Source: an uncultured bacterium (GTDB taxonomy: Bacteria; Cloacimonadota; Cloacimonadia; Cloacimonadales; Cloacimonadaceae). Taken from it: a stretch of 63,788 nt of DNA. The stretch spans positions 1-63,788 of the forward strand of contig CALLHY010000007.1 of assembly GCA_938009275.1 (NCBI GenBank), written 5' to 3'. The notes beneath the pieces are model-generated. The model was not told the DNA's origin. It worked only from the letters and a program-made list of their open reading frames with translations, and made no database searches. Each line of letters begins with the position of its first letter. The stretch's first letter is position 1. Made by a program: the position numbers and the translations under genes. Below, piece by piece: positions 25,724 to 34,900 of the stretch.

Positions 25724-26459
25724 CAAGGCTTTCTCCCCTGCGTTTAAAATCTATGCCGGAGCGTTCATGCAATCTTTGCGTTTTTTCTTTGCCCAACAGC
25801 GAAGAGAGATTATTACCAAGCGTTTTACGGCGATGGGCAAACGCTGCGTTTAACAATCGGTGAAATAAAGTAGGATTTGCAATATCTGGACGATTCGCTC
25901 TGGGTTTCATAACAATTACAGCGGAATCTACTTTTGGCGCGGGATCGAACCAGACCCGGTTAACCTGAATGGCAATGTTGATATCAAAGGATAATCGTAA
26001 CCTGATAGTTAGAGGAGCATAGCTTTTTGTCCCAGCTTTTGCGCTTAGCCTTTCAGCAACTTCCTTCTGAATCATCAATACGATTATGGAAAACCTATCA
26101 CTATACTTCTCCAGGAGAGCTAATAGAGGGGTAGTTATCTGATATGGGATATTGGCAATCAACTTAACCCTGTATCCATCTTCGGCAAATAGCGCATCCC
26201 AGTCAGCCTTTAATACATCTACAAACTCGAAATCTACACTGTCACCATATTTAGCACTTAGCGGCTCAAAAAGCCTTCGGTCTAACTCAAATGAACGTAA
26301 TTGAACAGGATATTGTAATATGGCATCGGTTAATATGCCCTTACCAGCACCAATCTCCCAAACTCGATCCCCCGCTTGCAGTTCGCCCAACGAGGCAATC
26401 TCTTCTGCAATTGACTGACTGGTAAGGAAGTTTTGTCCCAGTTCTTTAAGGGCTTTCAT
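25677..26459 (-). CDS. rsmA: 16S rRNA dimethyladenosine transferase RsmA (KsgA)
   Basis: The 260-residue enzyme starts at ATG 26459 (MKALKELGQNFLTSQ). It dimethylates two adjacent adenosines near the 3' end of 16S rRNA. Motifs are ELGQNFL, the SAM loop VWEIGAGKGILTDAIL and the catalytic LIANIPYQITTPLL (NIPY in place of NLPY), then FDPAPKVDSAVI. A hairpin with a T-run ends only 8 nt before the start codon. The last 47 bp overlap the following outer-membrane protein gene. Confidence 0.94.
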   Translation of the reverse strand: MKALKELGQNFLTSQSIAEEIASLGELQAGDRVWEIGAGKGILTDAILQYPVQLRSFELDRRLFEPLSAKYGDSVDFEFVDVLKADWDALFAEDGYRVKLIANIPYQITTPLLALLEKYSDRFSIIVLMIQKEVAERLSAKAGTKSYAPLTIRLRLSFDINIAIQVNRVWFDPAPKVDSAVIVMKPRANRPDIANPTLFHRLLNAAFAHRRKTLGNNLSSLLGKEKTQRLHERSGIDFKRRGESLDEADFIRLSDILASL

Positions 26460-26466
26460 ACAATAC

Positions 26467-26517
26467 AAAAATGCGCTTCCGCTAAACAAGCCGGATTCAG
26501 CTCTTGTCGGAAGCGCA
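26467..26517 (-). terminator. Rho-independent terminator / possible rsmA attenuator
   Basis: On the minus strand TGCGCTTCCG pairs perfectly with CGGAAGCGCA (arms 26508-26517 and 26472-26481). The inner arms ACAAG and CTTGT lengthen the stem, and TTTTT follows at 26471-26467. It starts 10 bp after the zinc-ribbon gene and its T-run ends 8 nt before the rsmA start. It should terminate the upstream transcript and could attenuate or occlude rsmA. Confidence 0.78.
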
Positions 26518-26526
26518 AGTTATGTT

Positions 26527-26703
26527 TTATGCGCTAAGTTTTTCTGCGGCTATGCCTTTGCAGACTTTGCACACTTTAACTGTCTTTTCGCCAGCTTTCA
26601 CTTCGTGTAACACTTTGATGCCGGTACGATGACACACTGGGCATTCTCCACGACCATGGCTGGGCAGGTTTGTGATTCCCTTTCCGCGATAATTCTTCGC
26701 CAT
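26527..26703 (-). CDS. Small zinc-ribbon protein
   Basis: This 58-residue basic protein starts at ATG 26703 with AAGGAG upstream (MAKNYRGKGITNLPSHGRGE). Two CxxC pairs, CPVC and CKVC, would bind one zinc. The basic N-terminus and Lys-rich body are typical of small ribosome- or RNA-associated proteins. I recall similar short proteins in spirochaetes and related phyla but cannot name a function. It is followed at once by a strong terminator-like hairpin before rsmA. Confidence 0.7.
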   Translation of the reverse strand: MAKNYRGKGITNLPSHGRGECPVCHRTGIKVLHEVKAGEKTVKVCKVCKGIAAEKLSA

Positions 26704-26879
26704 TGTAAACTCCTTATTTTTAATCAATATCATCCATATTATGTGCCAATTCTGTTGATAGTGGCTAAGAGTCAACTGTTTTTTTGCATATCATGCTAAT
26801 ATGGTAAGCCCCGATGATGAACCTGAACTGACAGATTGTGTCAAATTCACCATCAGGGCGAATGATATGGATGCCTTAT

Positions 26880-27938
26880 CTATCTAACTAACTCAAACTT
26901 ATCGTCAATGCTTTTAACGAACTCCGTTAGCAGTTTAACAGCCTTATCCAGGTCTCCTAAAGAAACAACCTCGTTGGGTGAGTGCATATAACGGTTAGGA
27001 ATCCCTATCACGGCGGTAGCTGTTCCAGCCCTGGAAGCATGAATTGCGTCGGCATCTGTACCTGTTCTGGATGGGCTAATCTCTATTTGAATTGGTATGT
27101 CATGTTTCCTGGCCAATTCTATCAATCTGTTATTAACAGCTGGGTGTAAAGCTGCGCCAAGGGTTAATGTAGGCCCTTTACCCAGCCCGACATCACCATA
27201 AACGCGTTTATCTGCTCCAGGAATGTCGGAGGTAAAGGTTACGTCAACGGCAATGGCAATATCTGGCTGAATTACGTACGCACTGGTACCTGCCCCTTTC
27301 ATAGTGGTCTCTTCGCCAACGGAAGCCACAGCATAGTAATTTGCCTTAATCTTCTTTTTGGCAAGCTCTTGCATGACGGCAGCGGCTACATAAACTCCAA
27401 CCTTGTTATCAGTTGCCTTGCTCGCGATAAGATCATCAGAGAGAAATTCGATTTGGGAGCTATAAGTAATAATATCACCAATAGAAACTCGAGATAATGC
27501 GTCATCTTTATCCTTGGCACCGATATCTATCCACAGGTCTTCGATCTTTAGCTTTGCATTGTCATCCGAACCACGCATCATGTGAATCGGCTTTTTACCA
27601 ATTATTCCACGGACTACCTGCTTTGCATTATGAATATCAACCCGTAATCCAGGAAGTAAGTTCACATCAAAACCTCCAAGGGTTTTAACATAAATATAGC
27701 CCGATTCGTCTATATAGTTTATCATGAAGCCAATTTCGTCCGCATGGCCAACAATCATTATTTTCTTGTTTCCGCTTCCCTTCTTGAAGGCAATCAGATT
27801 ACCATTTATGTCTCCACTAATCTCATCACATGCACCCTTCAGATAGGCTTTGGTAATATCCTGAGCTGGAGATTCAAATCCAGATGGGCTGGGCACAGCT
27901 AAGAGATCAAACAGGTACTTCTTATTCTTTTCGTCCAC
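26880..27938 (-). CDS. M42 family aminopeptidase
   Basis: This is a 352-residue cytosolic metallopeptidase of family M42 (FrvX/glutamyl aminopeptidase-like). Metal ligands and catalytic segments are visible: IVGHADEIGFM, SKATDNKVGVYVAA, VASVGEETTMKGA, IAVDVTF and PNRYMHSPNEVV. These enzymes form large tetrahedral assemblies that trim peptides. The start is GTG at 27938 with AGGAGAG upstream. It lies 13 bp after the cupin gene on the same strand. Confidence 0.92.
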   Translation of the reverse strand: MDEKNKKYLFDLLAVPSPSGFESPAQDITKAYLKGACDEISGDINGNLIAFKKGSGNKKIMIVGHADEIGFMINYIDESGYIYVKTLGGFDVNLLPGLRVDIHNAKQVVRGIIGKKPIHMMRGSDDNAKLKIEDLWIDIGAKDKDDALSRVSIGDIITYSSQIEFLSDDLIASKATDNKVGVYVAAAVMQELAKKKIKANYYAVASVGEETTMKGAGTSAYVIQPDIAIAVDVTFTSDIPGADKRVYGDVGLGKGPTLTLGAALHPAVNNRLIELARKHDIPIQIEISPSRTGTDADAIHASRAGTATAVIGIPNRYMHSPNEVVSLGDLDKAVKLLTEFVKSIDDKFELVR

Positions 27939-27951
27939 GCTTCATCTCTCC

Positions 27952-28347
27952 TTAGCAGTTATTGGCAACTTCGTCGGCAAAGGGATTAAGGGTTTTCTTC
28001 TTAACGGGCTCCTCATGAGGGATCATGCACAAAAACTTCAAGGTGTCTGTTCCCACATTCTTAAATGAATGCAGGATGTTTGGGTCTACGTACATGGCAT
28101 CGTTTGCAGAAAAAGGCATCTCCCCTTGTTCGGTAACCAGCATTCCAGAGCCGGACAAGCAATATAGCTCATGCTCCCAATCGTGTTGGTGATAAGGAGT
28201 ATGTCCACCTGGAGCAACTTCAAACATTCGCATGGCAAAGTTCGGAGCTCCATCTTTCTGGGCAATCAACCATCTGATTTGCGCACCTTCTGCGCCTTCC
28301 GCATACACGGGTTCAAGTTCTACTTGATCGAAATGTACTACTTTCAT
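27952..28347 (-). CDS. Cupin domain protein
   Basis: This 131-residue single-domain cupin has the metal-site pattern HTPYHQHDWEHELYCLSG (two His, a Glu and a distant His in ILHSFKN). Function is not predictable; such proteins range from isomerases to regulators. AGGAGG lies upstream of the ATG. It is probably the first gene of a transcript with the M42 peptidase. Upstream lies almost 1 kb without clear genes. Confidence 0.87.
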   Translation of the reverse strand: MKVVHFDQVELEPVYAEGAEGAQIRWLIAQKDGAPNFAMRMFEVAPGGHTPYHQHDWEHELYCLSGSGMLVTEQGEMPFSANDAMYVDPNILHSFKNVGTDTLKFLCMIPHEEPVKKKTLNPFADEVANNC

Positions 28348-28734
28348 TCATTCCTCCTTTTGGAAGTATATGTAATTAACTTTAATGGTATTGCAATGAT
28401 GCTTCCGAATTCGGATTAATTTGCTGCCATCGTTGCAAATCTGCATTACAAATAAATACTAAAGCTGTTTGTACGAAAAGCAATCCTGATGCAGTATAAA
28501 GTCATTATATGCTCCCTAGCTGTTTGGGCTTTTTCTGATTTGCTTATTCTCTAATTGGATCAGGCATGATGTTGTGTTATTGTAATTCTCGATGTCCGCC
28601 TGTTTGAACATCTTTATGAACTATCTCAACACTTATCAGCGCACATTTCTTAGTGCATTGCCATGTATACTTTAAAAAGGTATCTATTCAGGGTAATTAT
28701 CTACCATGTGACTCTCCATCACCCATTACACCAA

Positions 28735-28774
28735 AGTAATCCTGAAGTAATCCTGAATCCTGAATCCTGAATCC
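28735..28774. repeat. Short direct repeat array, 11-bp then 7-bp units
   Basis: AGTAATCCTGA occurs twice in tandem (28735-28745, 28746-28756), followed by two shortened units ATCCTGA and a partial ATCC. Two other large intergenic gaps in the window also hold 11-bp tandem units, of different sequence. Confidence 0.75.
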
Positions 28775-28806
28775 ACTAACAAAACCTTAACATCCCTTAA
28801 TCGATC

Positions 28807-28911
28807 AAGGAAGCAATGTGTGATGATACTGCCACACTTCTGCCGCGATCACGCCGCGTTGTGGCAGAATTGCGGCGTGATCTCGGCATTATTGTATAGC
28901 AATGCTTCCTT
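28807..28911. repeat. Nested imperfect palindrome
   Basis: The outer arms AAGGAAGCA (28807-28815) and TGCTTCCTT (28903-28911) are complementary. Inside, GCCGCGATCACGCCGC (28842-28857) pairs with 28872-28887 with one mismatch. The outer arm sequence is shared with the palindrome at 13124-13184. No T-run follows on the plus strand. Confidence 0.7.
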
Positions 28912-29035
28912 GGAAGAGAAAGGGACGAGAGAGATAAAACAGGGATAATAGGATAATAAGAAGAAAATAAGAAGAAAAAGGGAGAAAAAGGGAGAAAAAA
29001 AGATAGTGGATAATATGGATAATGTGGAAACAGGA

Positions 29036-29230
29036 TCATAGGGATATGGGGGTAATATAGATTGAATGGATTGAAGTCGCACATACCTGTGCACAAGCTG
29101 CTATCCTATCTGTATTGGCATCTGGAGTGTTTCTCTGTAAGAGTTCTGTCGGTGAGCAAGCAATTAGCAAGAGGATCACGATAGTAAGGTAAGGGTAAAC
29201 AATTCTGACAAAGCAACGGTACATCATCAC
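29036..29230 (-). CDS. Possible small lipoprotein, uncertain
   Basis: A 64-residue frame begins with a good lipoprotein signal (IVYPYLTIVILLLIAC, lipobox LIAC). The remainder, SPTELLQRNTPDANTD and a Cys/Ser/Ile-rich tail, has no recognisable domain and runs into repeat-like DNA. It may be a real short lipoprotein or the remnant of a longer one. Confidence 0.25.
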   Translation of the reverse strand: MMMYRCFVRIVYPYLTIVILLLIACSPTELLQRNTPDANTDRIAACAQVCATSIHSIYITPISL

Positions 29231-29333
29231 TTCATCACTTCAAAACATCGTCACTCCACAACTCCAGCATCAAGGGAGAGGTGAAGGTAAGATAATCTCT
29301 TGACATTAAAGGGCAGTTTATCGAACTGAAACC

Positions 29334-31445
29334 ATGAACTCGAAATATGTAATGTTTAGTATCTTAACTGCTATGGTAATCACGGGTATTTACCAGATCT
29401 TTGCCGTGGGCAGATTCAATTATCCTGAGTTTAAACTAAAGTCAGGACAGATAGCCGAAACTGAGATTCTTGCGCCCTTCGATTTTCCGGTGTTAAAACC
29501 TGAGTCGGAGCTAAATGCAGAGCGAGACAAAGTGATAGCGGAGCTCAACAAACCCTATACCAGATCGGATGAGCTGCTGTTTGATGCTCTTAGTGCATGT
29601 GACGCCATATTCTCCATACTTGCTGATACGGAAAGGTTTGATAGTGCTGAAGCTATGAGCAGCGAATTAAAAAAAGCTGGCTGGACTGTTAATCCGGATG
29701 TAATCAATTTTGCTTACAAGACACAGTCTCGTGATAAGGTGTATAATAATCTGCGCGACTTACTGGGAAACTTATACCGTAGAGGCATTATTAAGTCTGA
29801 AGACTCAGACAGTTTGTTAATAAACAATAATGGCAACTTGATTATGATGAGTTCTGCTGAATTTCTAACGGTTGATAAGGCAATAGAAGAGATTAGAAGC
29901 TCTCTTCCAAATGCAGAGAGGTTTGCCGAGCAGATAGCTCCCCAGCTAGTGAAAGCAAATCTTGTGATAGATGAAGAAAAGCTTAACGAACTAAGCGAGA
30001 GAAGCCTTGGAGCAATACCTCCAAGTGAAGGGATAGTGCTTCAGAATGAAGTGATAGTCCGAAAAAATACCAGGATATCTCCAGATGAGATAAGAAAATT
30101 GGAATCGCTTAGAGAAGCATATAAAAGCCGTGAAATGCGCAAGTCTCCTCTTCAAGAGCTTCTTTTGATCTCGGGGCTTCTTCTTTTTGTCTTTATCGTT
30201 ATAAGCTTGGCAAATCACTATTTTGGAGTGCAAAGTAAAGAAGAACGCATACCTGTAGCCGATTTTCTGCCACTAAATCTGGGCTTTATTGTTTTGGTGC
30301 TTCTGGCTACTATAAACAATCATGTGCTGGGATACAGCAACGTTCTAATTCCCTTTGCCATGGTAGCTATTTGTGCCACCATTCTGGTAAGCTTTGAATA
30401 TGGTCTTCTATATAGCGTATGTAGCCTGTTAGTAGTTAGTCCGTTTTTGAATTGGGAAACCTTTACTCCTGTTGTGTTATTGCTATCCACAATTATTACC
30501 CTGGTGCTTATTCGCCGTCAGAATGCCTATCATGAATACACGCAGATCGGGTTGTATTTAGCTGTTGCAACTATACTCACCATAATCAGCATAGGAATAT
30601 ATAAAAATGATCCTTTAATGACGACTGTTCGAACCATTGGCATTGGGCTGATATCGGTGATAATCAGTATGGGGGGAGTGATGTTGATCGTTCCATTTTA
30701 TGAACGTAAATGGAATAGGGCAACAAAGCAAACCCTGCTTGAGCTTCTGGACTTTAATCATCCCCTGCTAAAAAAACTTGCTACCGAAGCAGTTGGTACC
30801 TACCATCACAGCCTGATTGTGGGAAATTTAACCGAGCGTGCAGCAGAAGCCATTGGCGCAAATCCTTTGCTGGCAAGGGTTGGAAGCTATTATCACGACA
30901 TTGGCAAAGTGATCAACACAGACATCTTTACCGAGAATAACGATGAATCGTCAGAAATACATAATGGGCTGCCCAATTCTGAAAGCGCAAAGCTGATAAA
31001 AAACCATGTTAAAGAGGGTATTGAGTTAGCAAGCAAGTATAAAATACCACAGCCTGTTATCGACATAATAATGCAGCATCATGGTAATTCTATAGTTCGC
31101 TATTTCTATGACAAGGCGATCAAAAACAATCTGGTGCCAAACATAGTCGATTATCAGTATCCAGGGCCAAAACCCCAAACGAAAGAAGCTGTGCTGGTTA
31201 TGCTGGCAGATATCGTGGAGTCTACTACGAAGTCTAAACAGGTTGTAAATGAAGACGACATTAGAAAGATTATCGACGACACCATTAATAAGCTTATTCG
31301 TGAAGGTCAATTCGACGAAGCTCCAATAACCATGAAAGACTTGATTATGGTGAAGGAATCAATGTTACCGGTTCTGGAAAGCATATATAGAAAGAGGCTG
31401 GATTATCCTGAAAGCAAAGAGAGCGACGGGCAGAGTAATGGTTAG
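29334..31445 (+). CDS. pgpH: PgpH-type 7TM-HD cyclic-di-AMP phosphodiesterase
   Basis: This 703-residue membrane protein has one N-terminal helix, a large extracytoplasmic 7TMR-HDED-type domain (residues about 30-270), a block of seven helices (about 280-460) and a C-terminal HD domain with TYHHSLIVGNLTERAA and YYHDIGKV near residue 520, plus MQHHGNSIVRYFY. Proteins of this layout hydrolyse c-di-AMP to pApA. CdaA, which makes c-di-AMP, is encoded at 55595-56341. It overlaps ybeY by 8 bp at its 3' end. Confidence 0.92.
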   Translation: MNSKYVMFSILTAMVITGIYQIFAVGRFNYPEFKLKSGQIAETEILAPFDFPVLKPESELNAERDKVIAELNKPYTRSDELLFDALSACDAIFSILADTERFDSAEAMSSELKKAGWTVNPDVINFAYKTQSRDKVYNNLRDLLGNLYRRGIIKSEDSDSLLINNNGNLIMMSSAEFLTVDKAIEEIRSSLPNAERFAEQIAPQLVKANLVIDEEKLNELSERSLGAIPPSEGIVLQNEVIVRKNTRISPDEIRKLESLREAYKSREMRKSPLQELLLISGLLLFVFIVISLANHYFGVQSKEERIPVADFLPLNLGFIVLVLLATINNHVLGYSNVLIPFAMVAICATILVSFEYGLLYSVCSLLVVSPFLNWETFTPVVLLLSTIITLVLIRRQNAYHEYTQIGLYLAVATILTIISIGIYKNDPLMTTVRTIGIGLISVIISMGGVMLIVPFYERKWNRATKQTLLELLDFNHPLLKKLATEAVGTYHHSLIVGNLTERAAEAIGANPLLARVGSYYHDIGKVINTDIFTENNDESSEIHNGLPNSESAKLIKNHVKEGIELASKYKIPQPVIDIIMQHHGNSIVRYFYDKAIKNNLVPNIVDYQYPGPKPQTKEAVLVMLADIVESTTKSKQVVNEDDIRKIIDDTINKLIREGQFDEAPITMKDLIMVKESMLPVLESIYRKRLDYPESKESDGQSNG

Positions 31446-31878
31446 TCTGGAGGTTTTGGGAACGCCCCCTGTGGAAATATCCCGTTTGCAGCTATTGGCA
31501 GATAGTATATGTCATAATGAAGACCCATGTAATAGATACTCGATTTGTATTAAGCTGGTAGAAAGTGATGAGATGCAAGAATATAACAGGCAATACCGAG
31601 GCTGTAATAAAGCTACTGATATACTGAGTTTTATAACCTGTGAGATGCCTTTGGGAAGGGATTCACATTATCAACATGAGAGATTCTGTGATATTATTAT
31701 TGACACAAATCAGCTTGCTCTGCAAAAGGGGAACAGAATATACAGTGAGGAGTTTCTAATCGTGTTGACCCATGGTCTGTTGCATCTGGTCGGTTATGAT
31801 CATATTCGCAGAAATGAGGCAAACAAAATGGAAACTAAAGAGAATTACTACCAAGAACTAATCAAGGTGAAAGAATAA
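31438..31878 (+). CDS. ybeY: Endoribonuclease YbeY
   Basis: This 146-residue metalloprotein has the YbeY signature HGLLHLVGYDHIRRNEA (three zinc-binding His) and NRQYRGCNKATDILSF before it. YbeY acts in 16S rRNA 3' maturation and ribosome quality control. It lies between pgpH and the CorC-like gene, the usual order in many bacteria. Confidence 0.93.
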   Translation: MVSLEVLGTPPVEISRLQLLADSICHNEDPCNRYSICIKLVESDEMQEYNRQYRGCNKATDILSFITCEMPLGRDSHYQHERFCDIIIDTNQLALQKGNRIYSEEFLIVLTHGLLHLVGYDHIRRNEANKMETKENYYQELIKVKE

Positions 31879-33138
31879 GTGGACGACGGTAAGGCGTTTA
31901 TAATCATCGTCCTGTTTGCGTTATCTGCTTTCTTCTCGTCTTCAGAGACGGCATTGTTTTCGCTATCCCGTATTTACCTCAGGAAGCTGGAAAACAGTGA
32001 AGGAAGGAGCGCAAAGAGGATACTTAAGTTGCTCAAAAAGCCCAGACATCTATTAATTTCGTTGTTACTGGGTAATACATTTGTGAATATGGCAATCTCC
32101 TCCTTTGGAGCTTTGCTGGCATTGCATATTGCAAGCAAACATAATTATACCACATCCTCAGCCATCACAGTTCAAGTGATAGCCACAACTGTGCTAATCC
32201 TGTTTTTTGGAGAGATTATACCGAAGCTAATCGCCTTAGCTACTGCGGATGTGCTTAGCAAGATACTAAGCTTTCCTTTAACTGTGTTGCAGTTTGTGCT
32301 CTTTCCAATTGTATGGGTTTTGGATAAATTCAGCAATCTCATCTCTACAAAGCAAAATGCAGATCGACACATGAATCCACAGTTTACTCACGAAGAGTTT
32401 CACAGTCTAATTCAATCTGAAAGCAGTAGCCGTAGCCTGGAAGAACACGAAAAGAAGATGCTGGTAGGTTTATTTAGATTTCGTGAAGCAGAGATAAAAG
32501 AGATATACGTTCCACGTGTAAAAATCACCGCTGTAGAAGAGACGCAAAGCCTGGATGAACTAAAGGATATAATTGTTGCCAGTGGCTATTCAAGAATTCC
32601 AGTATATCGGGAAACAATAGACGATATTGTGGGCATTATATACGTAAAAGACCTGCTACTATTCCCTGAGAAAAAAACCATAACTGAGTTCGTAAGACCC
32701 GTCTGGTTTGTTACCGAGAATATGAAGGTTCAGAGCCTGCTAAATCAGTTCAAACAAAAAAAGCTTCAAGTTGCTGTGGTTGTGGACGAATATGGTGGCA
32801 CCAGTGGCATTATAACTCTTGAGGATATTCTGGAAGAGATTGTTGGTGATATTCGCGATGAGTATGATAAAGACGAAATCCCTGAGTTAATCAAACAAGA
32901 CGAAAACACTTTCATTCTTAGCGGTGTGATTAATATCCGTCAGTTTAATCAGGTGTTCAACACTGATATCTCACTGGATGAATACGATAACCTGGCAGAG
33001 TTTCTACTCGCGCACTTTAATCATGTTCCGTCCGTTGGTGAAAGCCTGCAGGTGAACGATAATATTTTGCTAACGGTATTGGATAGTGATGAAAAGAGCA
33101 TCAAGCAAATTCAGCTTAAGCGACTTGCACAAGATTAG
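31879..33138 (+). CDS. CNNM/CorC-like membrane protein with CBS domains
   Basis: This 419-residue protein begins with GTG at 31879 directly after the ybeY stop. Residues 1-180 are the CNNM transmembrane domain (SAFFSSSETALFSLSRIYLRK, FGEIIPKLIA). Two CBS domains follow (VPRVKITAVEE, ASGYSRIPVYRETIDDIVGI, VVDEYGGTSGIITLEDILEEI). A CorC_HlyC domain ends the protein (VINIRQFNQVF). Such proteins are linked to magnesium or cobalt efflux; older annotations call them hemolysins. Confidence 0.9.
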   Translation: MDDGKAFIIIVLFALSAFFSSSETALFSLSRIYLRKLENSEGRSAKRILKLLKKPRHLLISLLLGNTFVNMAISSFGALLALHIASKHNYTTSSAITVQVIATTVLILFFGEIIPKLIALATADVLSKILSFPLTVLQFVLFPIVWVLDKFSNLISTKQNADRHMNPQFTHEEFHSLIQSESSSRSLEEHEKKMLVGLFRFREAEIKEIYVPRVKITAVEETQSLDELKDIIVASGYSRIPVYRETIDDIVGIIYVKDLLLFPEKKTITEFVRPVWFVTENMKVQSLLNQFKQKKLQVAVVVDEYGGTSGIITLEDILEEIVGDIRDEYDKDEIPELIKQDENTFILSGVINIRQFNQVFNTDISLDEYDNLAEFLLAHFNHVPSVGESLQVNDNILLTVLDSDEKSIKQIQLKRLAQD

Positions 33139-33838
33139 AACAACGCTTATATTGTGTCTGTTTATTCTGGGGACAAGCTGTCTGTGGGGTATTACTGCCG
33201 AATACAGCATAAAATCTTTGGGAATGAAGGTGGCCAATATAAGCATTAGCATGGGATTAGGGAAGCTGGAGATTAGTGCCAATTCAAATGGGAGCTCTCC
33301 ATTATTTCCTAAGATTAACAACCGTTACTATATAGAGATTGATGACCAGTATCGCCCACTTTTTTATACCAGGAGCATAAATCAGAAATCCGTAAAAGAC
33401 GAAATAACATCCCGATACAACCGAAAGGAGCTACAACTAACCCTGCATAGGAAGAGCACTGGAATTAGCAAAAGCTATCCAATCCATTTGAACAGCAGAG
33501 ATGTATTCAGCATGATTGCTCTATTAATCTCGGGTAAAGGAACCTCCAACAGCTATCAGATTGATGCTAATGGCTCACCCTGGCAAGCCACCATTACATC
33601 TACGAGCAGAGAAGAAGTGAAAACCAAGATAAAGAAGTTTAAAACTAAGCGTTACGATATTGTATTTAAACCTCTTTCAGATGCGCCAACCAACTATGTG
33701 GATATGGTAACACACAATTTTGTAAATGAAGATACAAAGCTAAGCCTGTGGGTGGCAGATGAAGGTTTGGCAGTGAAGTCAGTAGTAAAGAAAAAAGGCA
33801 TTTCCATGAATTGGGAATTGTTAAGTTACCATCAATGA
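33089..33838 (+). CDS. DUF3108-like exported protein
   Basis: This protein of about 249 residues has a signal peptide (TTLILCLFILGTSCLWG) and a body resembling DUF3108 periplasmic proteins (AEYSIKSLGMKVANISISMG, IVFKPLSDAP, KLSLWVADEGLAVKSVVKKK). Function is unknown for the family. The first codons overlap the CorC-like gene by about 50 bp. GTG 33086 and ATG 33089 are both possible starts. Confidence 0.72.
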   Translation: MKRASSKFSLSDLHKIRTTLILCLFILGTSCLWGITAEYSIKSLGMKVANISISMGLGKLEISANSNGSSPLFPKINNRYYIEIDDQYRPLFYTRSINQKSVKDEITSRYNRKELQLTLHRKSTGISKSYPIHLNSRDVFSMIALLISGKGTSNSYQIDANGSPWQATITSTSREEVKTKIKKFKTKRYDIVFKPLSDAPTNYVDMVTHNFVNEDTKLSLWVADEGLAVKSVVKKKGISMNWELLSYHQ

Positions 33839-34194
33839 AGCTTCGCTCCAGTATCTTTCCTGCTTTGGCATGGTTGGCAATAATATGGCTAATGTCTTCG
33901 CTACCATCGAAAGAACTCCCTTCAATAAGGATTATCGGGTTTGACAAGCTGGCACATATATCTGTATATGCCATACTTGGTTTATTATTTAATTCCTGGA
34001 TGAAATCCAGAAAGCTCTCGAGAGTAGAATATATCCTTATTTACGCGCTATTGCTTCTGTCTGCTGCTGCCGATGAGTATCACCAGAACTTTATTCCTGG
34101 GAGATCTGTTACGGTTTATGACCTAATGGCTAATACAATAGGGCTCCTAATTCCATTAAGTATCGGATTGCTGACACATGATAAGCGTAAATAA
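33835..34194 (+). CDS. VanZ-like membrane protein
   Basis: This 119-residue protein starts at ATG 33835, overlapping the previous stop. It has four membrane helices with VanZ-family features (WLMSSLPSKELPS, FDKLAHISVYAILGLL, DEYHQNFIPGRSVTVYDLMA). VanZ was named for a teicoplanin resistance accessory, but most members have no known role. The ABC ATPase gene begins inside its last codons. Confidence 0.85.
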   Translation: MKLRSSIFPALAWLAIIWLMSSLPSKELPSIRIIGFDKLAHISVYAILGLLFNSWMKSRKLSRVEYILIYALLLLSAAADEYHQNFIPGRSVTVYDLMANTIGLLIPLSIGLLTHDKRK

Positions 34195-34900
34195 GCTAAA
34201 TCTTAGCTTTGATGGGAAACAGCTCTTACATGATGTTTCTTTTCAGCTTCTTGATGGAGACAATTTAGTTATCCTTGGCAGAAGTGGCAGCGGGAAAACA
34301 CTATTGATCAAGACACTTCTCGGCATATACACTCCTGATTCCGGAGAGGTGATAGTAGATGGAGTTTCTCTTAGCGATAGTGACGCTGAAGCATTGAAAG
34401 TTTTGCGTAATAGCTTCGCTATGGTGTTTCAAAATGCAGCACTTCTAGACTCCTTTACCGTAAGGCAAAATATTGCTTTGCCCTTATATGAACGTGCAGA
34501 ACTAAGTGCTGATGAGATATCTAAAAGGGTTGAGGAGTGCTTGCATATAATCGGATTGGAACACACTATAAATCACTTCCCATCCGAGCTAAGCGGAGGG
34601 ATGAGAAAGCGAATTGGAATTGCTCGCGCATTGGCATATAATCCTAAATACATCGTGTTTGATGAACCCGTATCAGGATTAGACCCTATAACCTCCGATG
34701 AGATTCTCTATTATATAGCAAAAATCATCTCAAACAGAAGTGCAACTGTGATTACCATTACTCATGACATAAGCAATTTAAGCAAGATATGCAATGATGT
34801 TCTATTCATCGATGCAGGAAGAGTAATCTTTGCGGGACGACTTTCTGACTGGACTAAGTCCAAAAACGATCTCGTTCGTAAATACCTAAGCAAGATATGA
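34178..34900 (+). CDS. ABC transporter ATP-binding protein (MlaF-like)
   Basis: This 240-residue ATPase has Walker A GRSGSGKT, a Q-loop MVFQNAALLDSFTV, signature LSGGMRKRIGIARAL, Walker B YIVFDEP and an H-loop ITHD. The GGMRKRxGIARAL form is typical of the MlaF/Ttg2A phospholipid-transport ATPases. No MlaE permease, MlaD or MlaC gene is next to it. Instead its stop overlaps the start of a Gx-family membrane protein, which may be its partner. Confidence 0.87.
   Translation: MISVNKLNLSFDGKQLLHDVSFQLLDGDNLVILGRSGSGKTLLIKTLLGIYTPDSGEVIVDGVSLSDSDAEALKVLRNSFAMVFQNAALLDSFTVRQNIALPLYERAELSADEISKRVEECLHIIGLEHTINHFPSELSGGMRKRIGIARALAYNPKYIVFDEPVSGLDPITSDEILYYIAKIISNRSATVITITHDISNLSKICNDVLFIDAGRVIFAGRLSDWTKSKNDLVRKYLSKI

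Larger units (their letters stand above)
28348..29333. other. Repeat-rich intergenic region between divergent blocks
   Basis: The stretch separates the cupin gene (minus) from pgpH (plus). It holds a short direct repeat (28735-28774), a nested hairpin (28807-28911) and a purine-rich tract (about 28912-29037) with repeated GGGAGAAAAA and ATAATAGG-like units. A possible small lipoprotein frame lies at 29036-29230. Pro/Phe/Ser-rich frames opposite the purine tract are composition artefacts. Promoters for both flanking transcripts should lie here, but none was assigned. Confidence 0.6.

Noticed and set aside
28797..29096. Two overlapping frames rich in Pro, Phe, Ser and Leu
   Set aside because: They lie opposite a purine-rich simple-sequence tract, and their composition is explained by that bias.
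34178..34900. Mla phospholipid transport operon
   Set aside because: Only the ATPase resembles MlaF; no MlaE, MlaD or MlaC gene is adjacent.
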